NCBI RefSeq assembly: GCF_030272615.1
Contig: NC_081408.1
Location: 336,318,793 to 336,382,792, forward strand
Source of the DNA: Cryptomeria japonica
Taxonomy: Eukaryota; Streptophyta; Pinopsida; Cupressales; Cupressaceae
DNA: 64,000 nt
Direction of reading: 5' to 3'
Numbering within the stretch: position 1 is the stretch's first letter; every line of letters starts with the position of its first letter. Positions 11,791 to 24,107 of the stretch are shown here, one piece after another. A model generated the notes under the pieces. It was not told the DNA's origin and made no database searches. It worked only from the letters and a program-made list of their open reading frames with translations. A program made the translations under genes and the position numbers.

Positions 11791-13769
11791 ATTATTTATA
11801 AGGTAAATTAGTTCTTAGTGCAAAAGAAGAGATAAAATGTAAAAATTAATTCTACCATCTCAACCCATTAAATATTCTTCCTCGTAGCATGAATGAAAAG
11901 GAAAGCCATAATACAGGAGAAATCTGATTTTCAATATTAAAAATTCAATCAACAAAACAAAGATAAAATCAATATCAAACATTCAATAAAGAGAGAAATA
12001 TTACATATCTCAATCCATGAAAGAACTTTCTTTATCCTAATGAAGTATGAGTGTGTATGCCAAACAACTAAAATTGATATCCATGGAAGGATTATCTTTA
12101 TTTAGCCAACTGCCGGTTCCTGTGAGCTATGTGACTATCAATTCTATACACCAAAGTAACCATATGCAATTTCATAAATTTTATGTATTTATAAAACAAC
12201 AAACTTCTGTATTTTTTCAATAACACTTATTCTTGATATTGTAATGTGAATCTACTTCTTCCTTTTAAATTTAAACGGATATTATTTTCAATTTTAATGC
12301 CTCTGATTAACTATCTTTAAAATTCTAGATAATCTTCAATTGTGAGCTTAGATATGACTTAACAAATATTTAAATCAGAATACTTTTAGAGGTGACTATT
12401 TTTTACATATAATAAAAAATATCAATTTGTAATAAGTTTGGCATATACTTTATAATTTATATTTTAGAAAATTTGTAATATATAATATTAAACATCCTAT
12501 TAATAACATTTAGAAATGTAGAGGAAGAGAACATATGGAAGAGAACATAGAGTTGAAAGAATTGGTCCACGAATATTAGATTAAATGTATAAGCAAATAA
12601 GTATTAGTTTGCACTTTGTTAAAGAGTAGGTAGAAGAGTTCTAGTTAATATTAGATAAGTAAGGTTTAGTCAGCATTAGATAGGTGAATGTTAGTTTCAA
12701 TTTCAGTTTCAAAGTTTGGATTTGTAGGAAGTTGTTAATTTTCTCGAAAGTTATAAAACCATGTAAAAAAAATTAATTGAATAGATATAAATAAATAAAA
12801 ATTGTGTCGAAACTCTATTTTTTGTTGTATTAAAGCCAAGTCAAGTCTAACTCTCTTCAAAGAGGGGCTTATTAAATATATCATTATATGAGAAATACAA
12901 TCATTAGAGTTCAATTAGGGTATGCTAGAGTATAAATTAAGCTAGTTGTGTGTTATCAGTGAAGTTTTAATAAGCATGCTGCAAAGAAATATATGTAGAA
13001 GATAACTAAAACTTGTTCTTGTAATGATCCTAAGAGAGTCAAATCTTGTCATTGCTACCTATTGTAGCCATTATAATAGAGAAAATATTTTTTCTTGCAA
13101 GAAACACCAATTGGAGCGAACACTTTTACTAGAAAATGGGAGAGCTACCAAAACTTGAAGATTCTAACCTAACCACCATTCTAAATTAGCAAAGAAGAAA
13201 ATGATATAAATTTATGTTCATTTCATTTCATTAAACTTTTAGATTAAAGTAACAAATAATGATAAATAGATAATGACACAATTGCCATTCACAATGCCAA
13301 TTGACTCCAAACCACCTCTCATAACTAATGGAAGCAACTCATAACCTTTGTACAATATGTTATGTTATAGTCACTTGACCAATTTCTATAGGCCCTTACT
13401 TAGTCATAAAAGGCATACCTTCAGAGTCCATATTATGCAGCAAATTAAAAATAGCACACACACACATGCATCTATACACCTCCCAATGGACAATACAACC
13501 TAAAGATACACATAGAAACATGTCATACACAAATGGAAATGACCCATTGATTAACAACATTGGAAAATCAGTAGAAGGACATTTCTCTTTTATTATATTG
13601 ATTCTATTATAGAAATTACAAAAAAAAAAACTTTTATGACATAACTATACAAATAAGGAATTTTGGACCTTCCCTTGCTTTTCGCTAAATATCTAGGCCA
13701 ACACATGAAAACCAAAGGCTTCTTTTTTCCTTGAGTTTATCACTCCCTAAAATACATTGCCTTCAACAA
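11791..13769. other. AT-rich intergenic DNA, nothing recognised
   Basis: No open frame over 60 codons appears here on either strand, and I see no repeat structure. The right edge is the target site of the solo LTR. Confidence 0.5.
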
Positions 13770-14845
13770 CTATGTGTTGGCAAGAGACACTGTGTAGGTC
13801 ATTCGGTGTTGTCATTGATGGCAACTATGGTCAAAGATCCTATCCAAAATTCATGATTTTTCTATACAGGAAGTCAGAATGCAGTATTTTGATCGACATT
13901 TCATTTTAGTTGAATATTTTGTGTTGCAAAGCTAGAAGAAGATAGTCAGATGTCTGGAGTACCTTATTCCAAAGTCTTAGCCTCCGGTGATGATTGTCGT
14001 GTGAGTCAGAAGATTCGATGTACAGGTTTTGGGGTTGAACAGTGTAATATGGTTGACTTGTACAGTTGATCATTGTGTGGAATTGATGGTAATTTTGGTG
14101 ATTGTTTTTGTGATCAAGGATGTTTAGCTGATATTTGGGAAGCGTGTGGACAATTCTTTTTGGTCCACATATGCATTGGAGTTCGGATTGAGTCGACTAT
14201 GCATACTTGTTTCATAATTTGTATAATGTTCTTGAAGCTAACATGTAGAAGACCTAATTTAATGTTGCAAAAATATATAAGACCAATCGATATGATCATT
14301 TTATATATCCATAGAGGTATGTGGAAAGTGGTTTTGATCGAATATGCACAGTTCCACATTCACAAGTGAAGGATTGCTCTGGTATAATGTAGAAGAGTGG
14401 AACATAGCAGTATAAGGTGAAGTGTATACAATATGTATAATGAACTTAACCAAAACTATAATTTGGCATTGGTAGATGCTATTCGTTAGTTCATTTCACT
14501 CTTATGATCTTTGTAATTGTTTGTAAGGCAGTGAGCCTTCTCAAGGGTTGTAGCCCTTCTTGCTTTGTAATGGAGTAGTGAGCTCTAGGAAGTGTGCCCA
14601 AATGCATGCACATGCATTCCCTTGTAATACTTTTAACTAAGTATAATTATCTTATGGGTCTCATCCCCACCATCATTTTTCCACATATAAATCTTGGTGT
14701 TATGGTGTTTTTGTTGATTTCTTTGTGTTTTTTGCATCTCTCTTTTGTTCATTTGCATTAAGTTCTTGAAAGAACAAGTTAATAATGTCAAAAATTACAG
14801 AACACTGACTTACCCCCTCTTAGTGACCTTGATTCCAACACTATG
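13770..14845 (+). mobile_element. solo LTR (1066 bp) with 5-bp target-site duplication
   Basis: The LTR begins TGTTGGCAAGAG at 13775 and ends GATTCCAACA at 14840. CTATG flanks it exactly on both sides (13770-13774 and 14841-14845). No primer-binding site follows it. Its 3' third resembles the LTR at 24108-24592: both have a CTCTAGG stretch, a CCCCACC stretch, ATAAAT followed by TTGGTGTTATGGTGTT, and a GATTCCAACA end. LTR-LTR recombination that removed the internal region is the simplest origin. Small open frames inside (for example 14073-14369) are incidental. Confidence 0.85.
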
Positions 14846-16689
14846 GTCCCCACCTTCATCAAAAATTATTGCTTTCATTCTTATTATCTTTCGTAAATCC
14901 TTCCTTCTCACATATACTTCTTATCATTTGTCTTTTTTAAGTCTCTTAATCTTCTTTGTTATCCCTTACATGGCATATCCTTTCTTCTTCAATACATGAC
15001 AAGATATTATAGGTTCCATGGAAGAATGGAAACCATGAGATAGAGTATCCTTTTTTTTTCATAAGTAGTAGAAATTTTCCACAGCAACTTAAATAGTGAT
15101 ATTATTATCAAGTGTAATGTGAGGAAATAGGGTATTCACAAGCTTATTCATGTAAACTAGGAACTAGACCTATTTCCACAAGGGAATTAGATCAAGGAGA
15201 GATGGGATCAATAGATTCAAGATCTCAATTATGTAAAAAGGGGTAAATGATGGTTGGATTCCACCTCTTTTTGTTTGAGTTGAATTGGATACTGAAAAAG
15301 ATGTATTAAAGTGAAGATCTAGGGATAAAGATGAAAAAGTGACATAAATGAACATAAACAAGCAGTTGTAGGTCTGATACGAAGTTGTGAACATAGATTT
15401 GAGATGAGAAAGATGAACAAAACCTGTGACTAAATTTGAGCATAAAAAATTAGGATAATGGAACTTTGGATGGCCTTGTCCTTAGAATGTCAAATGTAGA
15501 TGAAGTTTACCTATTTGAAACCAGAATATTGCTTAGAATCTACCCTATAATTTTTGTTACAAAGTTGTCAGATAGAGGTGTGCGAGGCAACCATATCTTC
15601 CACTTTTCATGCTTACAAAATCTAGATATGATCATCTCTATTCATTCTGCCTAATCCCAGATTTACAGCTTCTAAACCTATAACCTGCACTTGCAAAAGA
15701 GAGAAAGATGTTGAGAATAGGAATTTGCCTAGGTCAAACCCCAAGTTCAGAATTAACCCTTGAAATGAATCAAAAAATATAAGTAAATGCTACATACATT
15801 ATACCTCATATTTGTTGTAGATGATTGAAGGTTGATGATATAATGCTCTTTGAATTTGATCACAAGTGTTGATACAATAACATGACATGACAAGACATGA
15901 ATGACCTAATCATAAACACATGCTTGCATGATGATTCATGTAATTTGATGCTCTGTGATGTATAGATATTGAATAATTATTGAAGAATATGCTGGGATGA
16001 AATGTCACCTTGATGCTCAAAGCTTGATAATTGGAATGCTTGATAAAAAATGCTTATGATATGTTCTGTTGATAAAATGAATTAGAGGAATGCTCTTACA
16101 TAGGGTTCTCAAGGTGTTTCCCTGATTAGGACAACCTCCAATGGTCAAACTAAGGCATCATGATTCAAAACCAATGGAAAGGAAACATGCATAGGGATAT
16201 TAGAATTTGGGCTTAGTTTGGGAGGACAAAGGCTTCCCAGGAACCATTGTCCTAGGACAAGGATACCCTAAGCACCTTTGTCCACTCAAAACAAAGTAAA
16301 TAGTGTAGAGATAGGGTGCCATATCCCAAGATAGAGTTTTATACCACCATGTGAATAGATGACACCAATTTTGAGGTAAAAGACAAAAAATAGGCTTGGG
16401 TGAGAGATAAAATGGGTCACACTAAGATAGGGGCACAAATAGTGGTATTAATTGTACATGGTTATGATTTATAATGTTACATTTATCCCCCACTTTAGCA
16501 AGAGTATGATTATACATGCATACTCATCATAGATTATGACAGAGAAAGAGAGAGAGGGGGGGCAAGACTATAAGGAAAAAAGACAATGATAAATTTGAGG
16601 GAACAAGCCTGCAAACTTAGGATCTTAACTCACATAATCACATACAAGGACACAAAAAATAATACAAAAATAAAAGGAAAAAAAGGAAA
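14846..16689. other. non-coding stretch before the Tat-type gypsy element; possibly its leader
   Basis: No supported gene. The part from about 15840 to 16500 contains repeated words such as TGATAA and GATGCT and runs into the degraded gypsy element, so it may be its untranslated leader. I could not find a matching LTR pair or a primer-binding site. Confidence 0.35.
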
Positions 16690-17356
16690 ATGGACAAACA
16701 AAGACAAAAGACACACAAAAGGGGGTTCATACTAAAAACAAGGTCTCCGAGTCAACTAGTTGAAGGGACCTTGATAATCAAAATGTCTCAACCACTAATA
16801 TCATTATCGAAATGTTATTGCAAGAGCACCACAAACAAGGTGTACAAGATTTGTTGCAACCCTTGTTATAAACAAGGGTTAAAAGTGGACTCAGATTCAA
16901 CCCTAGTTCAGGAGGCTCTTCTAAGCTCAAGATTACAAGAAAACAAAAGCAAACAACTTCCAAATTCATCTCTTCCAGAAGGAGGATAGTGTCCATTGCA
17001 AATCAACCTACAAAATCAAAAAATCCAAGTCATGAAAGCACTTCTCAATTGAACTCCACACATACAACAAACAAGAAAAATAATTATGTTGCATGACAAC
17101 CTGTCAGTCTAGGGATAAAACTCTTTTCCACTTCAGACACCCAAGCAACATCAACAACCTTGTCAGATAAAACCCCTACAATAGTTATCAACAAACCTTT
17201 CACATTGCCAGACATCCCTATAACATATAGTGACAAAGTTCTACCAAGTGATTCCAAGATGGATTCACATGAATATGAATGGGTTTTTTTGGCCTCACAT
17301 GAATCTGAAGAGGATTCTCTTGATACTCTTGTAGACAAAGGCATTGAAGAAGGGGC

Positions 17357-17932
17357 ATGGATAAAACCTTTTGGGATTCGGATACTGAAGATACTTCAAG
17401 AACAAATAGGTCACCTCCCAAACCTGATTACAAAGAGGATAGTACTGACGATGACCTTGATTCCTCTATCCTAACCATAATTGATGCATCATATGAACTC
17501 TACCTTATTGATGAGTTAATGCCAATAATCCACCCTGAACTCATTGATTGGGATCAACTCGATCCTCTATACCTTAACACCTTCCAAAATGATGACATGA
17601 TCATAGACTTTCTTGAATTACGTGATAACATACCAAGAAGGGATCACAAAGATGGGTATGCTGTTGAACTTAACAATGCTACTTACTTTGGAGAGAATGC
17701 CAACCCTTTAAGTCACAAAAATATTACAATCAAAACAGGATCCTCTGGTGAAAACCACACTGTGGCACTTTTGGATCCCAAAAAAGTAAAAATAAAGGAT
17801 GCATCGAAGGGTGAAAACCTCTCCAAGGCACCTGAAGATGGAAGGCTTGACATTCTCCCCTTTAGAACTAATCAAGAGAGACCGTCTATTCTCCTAGAAG
17901 ACACAAAGGAAGTCAATCTAAGGGCACCATAA
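17357..17932 (+). pseudogene. gag/linker-like region of the Tat-type element
   Basis: A 191-codon acidic open frame directly upstream of, and in the same frame as, the reverse transcriptase, rich in D, E, N and S. It has no recognisable zinc knuckle or protease motif. Its position before RT suggests the C-terminal gag or protease-RT linker of the element. The identity is inferred from context only. Confidence 0.4.
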
Positions 17933-17937
17933 AATCC

Positions 17938-19420
17938 ACACGTAATACATCTAGCAAAATCATTAACTCCAACCGAAGATCCTAATTTTATAGAGTTCTT
18001 TCAAAAGCAACAAATCAATTTTGCATGGTCCTATGCAGATATGCTAGGACTAGATCCAAAGCTAATAATGCATCATTTGATAGTAGAAGAAGGAGCCAAA
18101 CTAGTAAAACAAAAGCTCAGAAAGATGCATCCTTAGATTGCATTGTTAGTAAAAACATAACTCAAAAAGCTATTAGATGTGGGTTTCATAAGACCCATTG
18201 ATTATGTAGAATGGATCTCCAACATTGTACCAGTGGCAAAACCAACTAGGATCATTTGTATCTGTATGGATTTTAGAGATCAAAACAAAGCATGTCCTAA
18301 GGATGACTTCCCTCTTCCAAACATTGATATGATCATAGATCTCACATCAGTACATACAATGCTATCACTCATGGATGGCTTTTCATGATACAACCAGATC
18401 AAGATCGCCTCAGAGGATCAACACAAAACAACTTTTACATGTCTGTGGGGTACATACTGTTGGAATGTAATGCCATTCAATCTCAAGAATGCAGGTGCCA
18501 CATATCAACGGGCAATGACTACTATCTTCCATGACATGATGCATACACTAATGGAAAACTATGTGGATGATTTATTATCTAAATCATTAATAAGAGAGGG
18601 TCACCTCATTGTGCTAGACACAATCTTCACCAGAATGGAACAATACAATGTCCACCTCAATCCAAAGAAGTGTGTCTTTGGAGTGACCTCTGGGAAGCTC
18701 CTAGGATACATTGTCTCAAATAAAGGAATTGAGGTTGATCCCACAAAGGTAAAAGAAATCATAGAGATGCCACCTCCTAAGAACATCAGTCAATTAAGGA
18801 CATTACAAGGGAGGCTACAGTCAATTTGTCGCTTCATTGCACAATTGTCCAATAAGTGTCATCCCTTCACACATCTACTCCATAAAAATATTCATTTCAA
18901 ATGGGAAGAGAATTGTCAGCAAGCATTCCAGCAACTTAAGGATTACCTGATGATCCCACCATTACTAACACCACCATCTCTAGATAGGCCCTTGTTATTA
19001 TACATATCAGCTACAACTATGGCCTTAGGAGTATTACTAGCACAACATAATACAGAAGGAAAAGAATGTGCAGTGTACTACATCTATAGGACACTAGTAG
19101 GGTACGAACTCAATTATATCCCTATTGAACGAGCTTGTCTTGCAGCAATTTTATCAGAAACCAAATTAAGGCACTACATGCTGACACACAAGATACAACT
19201 CATTGCCAAGATAGATCCACTCAAGTACTTTCTCAATAAAGCAATACTAACAGGTCATTTGGCAAAGTGGGTTATGCTCCTTAGCGAATTTGACATAGAG
19301 TATGTGGACCAAAAATAAATCAAAGGGTAGATCATTGCAGATTAGTTGATCGAAGCACCACTCATAGGAGACCATCCTCTTATCTCAAATTTTCCAGATG
19401 AGGGGATCTTCACAGTTGTA
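17938..19420 (+). pseudogene. Ty3/gypsy reverse transcriptase and RNase H (broken)
   Basis: All segments lie in one frame. The start is a gypsy-type RT N-terminus (an LDVGFIRPIDYVEW-like stretch), followed by the MDFRDQNKACPKDDFPLPNI block, the MPFNLKNAGATYQRAM block, and the catalytic YVDD at about 18560. The connection and RNase H region ends near IEYVDQK. Premature stops are present at 18133 (TAG), just after the YVDD-upstream block near 18388, at 19316, 19328 and 19342. Most are explained by one C-to-T change from Gln or Arg codons. The polymerase motif is intact but the gene is dead. Confidence 0.88.
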
Positions 19421-19429
19421 TAAGCACAA

Positions 19430-19810
19430 TAATGGAAGTTATAATTTTATGGGTCCTACACTAGACATGGTTTAGGCATTGACATTCTCTTTATCACACC
19501 TCAAGGTGATAGCATTCCCAAATCATACAGGCTCACATTCACATGCACAAATAACATAACAAATTATGAAGCCTTGATCATAGGACTAAGAATGGTCGTA
19601 CAATGGAACTTAAAGGAGCTACAGGTCTATGGCAATTCACAACTAGTAATTCAAACTAAGGATGATAAGCTCATGCCTTACAAAAAAATGGTTGATAATT
19701 TCAAGGAATTATTTATAGCTATCACTTTCAATCAGATTCCTTGAGATCAGAACCCAGTTGTAGATTCAATGGATACAATAGCCTCTCTCCTCGATGTTCC
19801 ATAGAACTCA
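19430..19810 (+). pseudogene. second (archaeal-type-like) RNase H domain of the Tat-type element
   Basis: In one frame with stops, residues resembling PQGDSIPKSYRLTFTCTNN, NYEALIIGLRM, an LQVYGNSQLVIQT stretch and a DQNPVVDSMDTIASLL stretch follow each other. This is the usual order of the additional RNase H in plant Tat elements (first acidic region upstream, NNxAEYEAL, GDSxLVI, ADxLA). The GDS aspartate is replaced by Asn and stops interrupt the frame, so it is inactive. Confidence 0.7.
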
Positions 19811-20099
19811 ACACACTATGAGTTCTTAGCTGAACAGCTTTGGATCCCTGCATATGATATCCTAAAATCTGATATGGTATGTCAACTCATCGGTCCTGAT
19901 TCCTCATAGTATGATAAGTTTTACGCTTACTTATGTTATCAAATCCTTCCACCAAACCAATCAAACAATCAACGAAAACCCTTCATACGCGAACAACCGA
20001 TACACTATCATTGTCAAAGCCTTATACGGATGAAGTCTCAATGGTACTCTCCTCTGATGTTTAGAGAAAGGTGAGGTGACCACAAATTTAGAAGAAGTA

Positions 20100-21150
20100 C
20101 ATGATGGTATATGTGGGGCTCATTCAAGTGGTCCTTCATTGGCTAAAAAGATCATGAGGGTAGGATATTATTGGGCCTCCCTAGAAAAAGACTCCTACTA
20201 CTTTGTCAGGAAATGAAAGAAGTGCCAAGTACACAGAGATTTGATACATGCACCAACACAAGAACTGCAACCCATCGCAACAACATGGCCCTTTTGTCAG
20301 TGGGGACTTGACCTTGTGGGTAAAATTCATCCATCTTCATCCAATAGTCACAACTTCATCATTACCACCACAGACTACTTCAACAAGTGGTTCGAAGTCA
20401 TTCCACTCACCCAAGTAACTAGCAAGCAGATCACTTCATTTATCTTAAACTACATTATCTTCTGGTATGGTGTACCGATGTCCATCATCACAAATAATGG
20501 GCTTCCTTTCAAAAATCAATATGTCTGCAAACTCTATGAGAAGTTTCATATCCAACACCATTTCTCCATCCATATTACCCACAAGGAAATGGTAAAGCAT
20601 AAGTCTCAAACAAGAATATCCTACAAATCTTAAAGAAGACAGTCAATGATGTCGGTCGCGATTGGCACATTCATCTAAATCCTACACTATGGGCATGTCA
20701 AACTAGCATTCGAACCCCTAAAGGCACAACCCCATACTCACTTGTATATGGAGCAGAGGCCATCTTGCCTATTGAAGTTGAATTACCATCCTTGCAAAAT
20801 CTGATTACTGATGAAGAGTACCGAGTCTCCTGTCTTCGGGACTTGGAACTGCTTGATGAAAAGTAACAAGCTGCCTACAATCACCTAAAAGCATATCAAC
20901 AATGCATGAGCAGAAGCTACATTAATAAGGTTAAACCTCACACGTTTGAGGTAGGAGATCTTGTTCTCAAAGAAAATCCTCGCAATCAACCAAACAAAGA
21001 ACACCAGGGAAAATTTGAATCCAATTGGCTAGGTCCATATGTCATCACTACAGTCTTCGGGTCTAGGGCATATTAGTTAGCAACTTTAGAAGGAGAAATA
21101 CTAGTAGATCCAATCAGTAGAATGCATCTCAAAAATTTCCATACATAAGC
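20100..21150 (+). pseudogene. Ty3/gypsy integrase (broken)
   Basis: The core begins at about 20241 with QPIATTWPFCQWGLDLVGKI (first catalytic Asp present) and continues through a TTDYFNKW block. Where the family has TDNG with the second catalytic Asp, this copy reads TNNG. Where GQAEASNK carries the catalytic Glu, it has a stop (near 20600). After a frame change, the C-terminal part with a TPYSLVYGAEAILPIEVE stretch, FEVGDLVLKENP and a KFESNWLGPYVI stretch is readable to about 21150. Two of three catalytic residues are lost. Confidence 0.85.
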
Positions 21151-21260
21151 TATGGGTAAGTGCACAAAGATGGTGGTCAAAAAGGGGGGTATAAGTGGAC
21201 ACTTTTTTTCTGAAATCAGGTGAACTTGAACTTGGAGGCAAAATTTGAAAGTCATCCACT

Positions 21261-22021
21261 CAAGATATGAAGATAATAAAACAACAAATATTGTAGTACT
21301 TTGAATCTAGTTTCCAAACTACTAAACTTTTTCAAAATTGGATAAGAATAAGGGAGTCAAATCCTTCGCGCACGAAAAATAGACCCTAATTTTTTCAGAA
21401 AAACATAACATAGTGTCTGACGTGCGCATCAAAAAAGTCATATTTAGATTTAATATTTTAACAAATCCTTCGGCATAAAGATATTTAAGAGTAAGCACTA
21501 GAAGATGTATTTTTTTTGTAATTTTTTGTTAAGTATTTTATTTTTTATGATTTTTCTGATAGAGAACATCCTAAAAATTAGGTACCTATTCGTGCGTGAA
21601 GCGTAAGTTGCACTAAAAAAATCAAAAATGCAAATTTATTTTTTTAAAATTGTAAAGAATCATGTTCACTACAATAATATATAAGTTTTTAAAAACTTGG
21701 ATAATTATATCAAAAGTTATTAAAAAAATGGTGCACACATGTCTGTGAGAACTATGGAGACACTCGTAAAAGAAATTCAATAATAATATGTTATTGTTGT
21801 TAAAAAAATTTAAAAATTATATGGTTAGAAAGCTCAAAAGATGGGTGAAAATATGGTGGAAATTTTAGAAATACCCACTTGATGATGTGTAAACCTGATG
21901 ATGACAAATTTGAGAAACCAAGTTGATAAAATAAAACATGCCAAAAAGGAGGGAAATGGAGGGAAATCAAACTTCCAAACCGTAGCTTTGTCATCCGGGC
22001 CTATTTCCAAGCCTAAACAGA
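21261..22021. other. non-coding stretch after the gypsy integrase
   Basis: AT-rich with scattered CpG-containing words (TTCGCGCACGAAA near 21367, GACGTGCGCATC near 21420, TTCGTGCGTGAAGCG near 21590). It may be the 3' untranslated part of the gypsy element. No gene supported. Confidence 0.4.
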
Positions 22022-22166
22022 CAAAGGCGCATATGGGGTATCTATAGTATAAAAAGTGCGTACGCAGTACTTATGGTGTAAGAAGCGCGTACGCACTATT
22101 TTTACTATAAAAAGCGCGTACGCGCTATTTTTACTATAAATAGCGCGTACGGGCTAAGTTTGTTTA
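22022..22166. repeat. five 29-bp tandem repeats with a CpG-rich palindromic core
   Basis: Units start at 22022, 22051, 22080, 22109 and 22138, exactly 29 bp apart. The best core, AGCGCGTACGCGCT (about 22113-22126), is a perfect 14-base palindrome flanked by A- and T-runs. The other units carry one or more changes (GTGCGTACGC, GCGCGTACGC, GCGCGTACGG), and the first unit is the most decayed. Separated by TATTTTTACTATAAA-like spacers. Confidence 0.85.
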
Positions 22167-22189
22167 AATTTTAGGAGTGTGTATAATAT

Positions 22190-22330
22190 GCTATTGCATA
22201 TATATAATATGTGTATATACATATTATATATAATTTATATATAATATAAAAAATAAAATATATATAATATTTATATATATATATGTATATAATAATATAT
22301 AATATATTAAATATATATACACACATATGT
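22190..22330. repeat. TA-rich low-complexity tract
   Basis: Almost pure A/T with ATATAT and TATATAAT words, ending in an ACACACATATGTGTGT dyad at about 22319-22334. Confidence 0.8.
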
Positions 22331-22380
22331 GTGTATCTATGTGTATTGTCTCCCTCTCCCCCCCTCTCAAGCACGTACAA

Positions 22381-22480
<100 letters not shown>

Positions 22481-22689
22481 CTCTCTCTTCCTCCCTCCAT
22501 CCCCTCTCTCTTCCTCTCCCTCCAATATATCTTCTTTTTGTTTACATATATATAAGGTGATAAGAAGATTGACAAGGTGGTCAATTTTCTTTTTTTTTTT
22601 AAAGAAGATAGGATATAAAGTAGAAGGTTTGAAGAAAATGAACGTATTGGTTTCTTTGGATCATGTGGATGTATTGGTTGGATAATATT

Positions 22690-24107
22690 TATGGGTCGTA
22701 TGGTGTACTAAGGGGTCATATGGTGTATTATGACCCCTTAGGTGTCGTTATGGGTCATATGGTGTTCTATGATCCCTTAGGACACCATATGACACCTTAG
22801 GACTCCATATGGTATTGTTATGGGTCATATGGTGTCCTAAATGGTCATATGGTATTCTATGACCCCTTAGGATACCATATGATCCCCTACATGTTATTAG
22901 AGGTCATATTGTTTCCTAAGAGGTCATATGGTATCCTATGACCCCTTAGGACACCATATGAACCCTTAACACACCATACGACCCATAACAACACCATATG
23001 GTGTCCTAAGGGGTCATAGGATGTCATATGACCCCTTAGGACACCATACAACCCATAACAACACCATATGGTGTCCTAAAGGGTCATTTAGTGTTTTATG
23101 ACCCCTTAGGACACTATTTGGCATCATTATAGGTCTTATTGTGTGCTAAGGGATCATATAGTGTCCTATAACCCCTTAGGATACCATATGACCCCTTAGA
23201 TGTTGTTAGGGGTCGTATTGTGTTCTAAGGGTCACATGGCGTCCTATGACCCATTAGGACACTATATGGTATTGTTATGTGTCTTATGTTGTTGTATGAC
23301 CCATACGACACCTTATGACCACTTAGGACACCATATGGTGTCATTAGGGGTCATATGGTGTCCTAAGGGGTCATATGGTCTCCTACGACCCCGTGGGACA
23401 CTATTTGACCCCTTAGGACTCCATATGGTGTCATTATGGGTTGTATGGTGTCCTAAGAGGTCATATAGTGTTTTATGACCCCTTAGGACACCATTTGGTG
23501 TCATTATGGGTTGTATGGTGTGCTAAGGGGTCATATGGTGTCTTATGACCCCTTAGGACTCCATATGACCTCTTATGTGTTGTTATGGGTCATATGGTGT
23601 CCTAACAGATCATATGGTGTTCTATGATCCCTTAGGACACCATATGATCCCTTAAGATTTTATATGGTGTCTTTATGGGTCATATGGTGTCCTAAAGGGT
23701 CATATGGTACTTTATGACCTCTTAGGACACCATATGATCCCTTAGGTATCATTAGAGGTCATATTGTTTCCTAAGAGGTCATATGGTGTCCTATGACCCC
23801 TTTGAGCACCATATCACCCCTAAATACACCATACGACCCATAACGACATCATATGGTGTCCTAAGGGGTCATAGGATTCCATATCGCCCCTCAAGATACC
23901 ATACAACCCATAACAACACCATATGGTGCCCTAAAGGATCATATGGTGTTCTATGACCCCTTAGGATACTATTTGGCATCATTATAGGTCCTATGGTATT
24001 CTAATGGATCATATAGTGTCATATGACCCCTTAGGATACCATATGACCCCTTAGATGTTGTTAGGGGTTGTATTGTATTCTAAGGGTCATATGGTGTCCT
24101 ATGACCG
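22690..24107. repeat. satellite of 10/20-bp modules in both orientations, 855-bp higher-order period
   Basis: The basic 20-mer GGTCATATGGTGTCCTAAGG and its reverse complement CCTTAGGACACCATATGACC alternate and vary throughout. Landmarks recur at exactly 855 bp: ATTAGAGGTCATATTG at 22896 and 23751, TGTTGTTAGGGGT at 23201 and 24056, GATCCCTTAGGACACC at 22771 and 23626. The array holds about 1.66 higher-order units. It ends abruptly where the LTR at 24108 starts. All open frames in it are repeat artefacts. Confidence 0.9.

Larger units (their letters stand above)
16690..21260 (+). mobile_element. degraded Ty3/gypsy retrotransposon, Tat/Ogre-like (pol order RT-RNaseH-aRNaseH-INT)
   Basis: The domains run in gypsy order on the + strand: a gag-like region, reverse transcriptase, RNase H, a second RNase H-like segment, then integrase. 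The second RNase H between pol RNase H and integrase is the mark of the plant Tat/Ogre lineage. Many stops and frame changes interrupt it. No LTRs were identified, so the outer limits are approximate and the element may be truncated at both ends. Confidence 0.8.

Noticed and set aside
14073-14369. 98-codon frame as a gene
   Set aside because: Lies entirely within the solo LTR; no domain.
23200-23504. Open frames of 63-92 codons in the satellite (for example rich in His, Met, Pro, Leu)
   Set aside because: They follow the 20-bp module and occur on both strands; a repeat artefact.
22690-24107. CRISPR-like array
   Set aside because: Units are contiguous diverged modules in both orientations with no unique spacers, in plant nuclear DNA.
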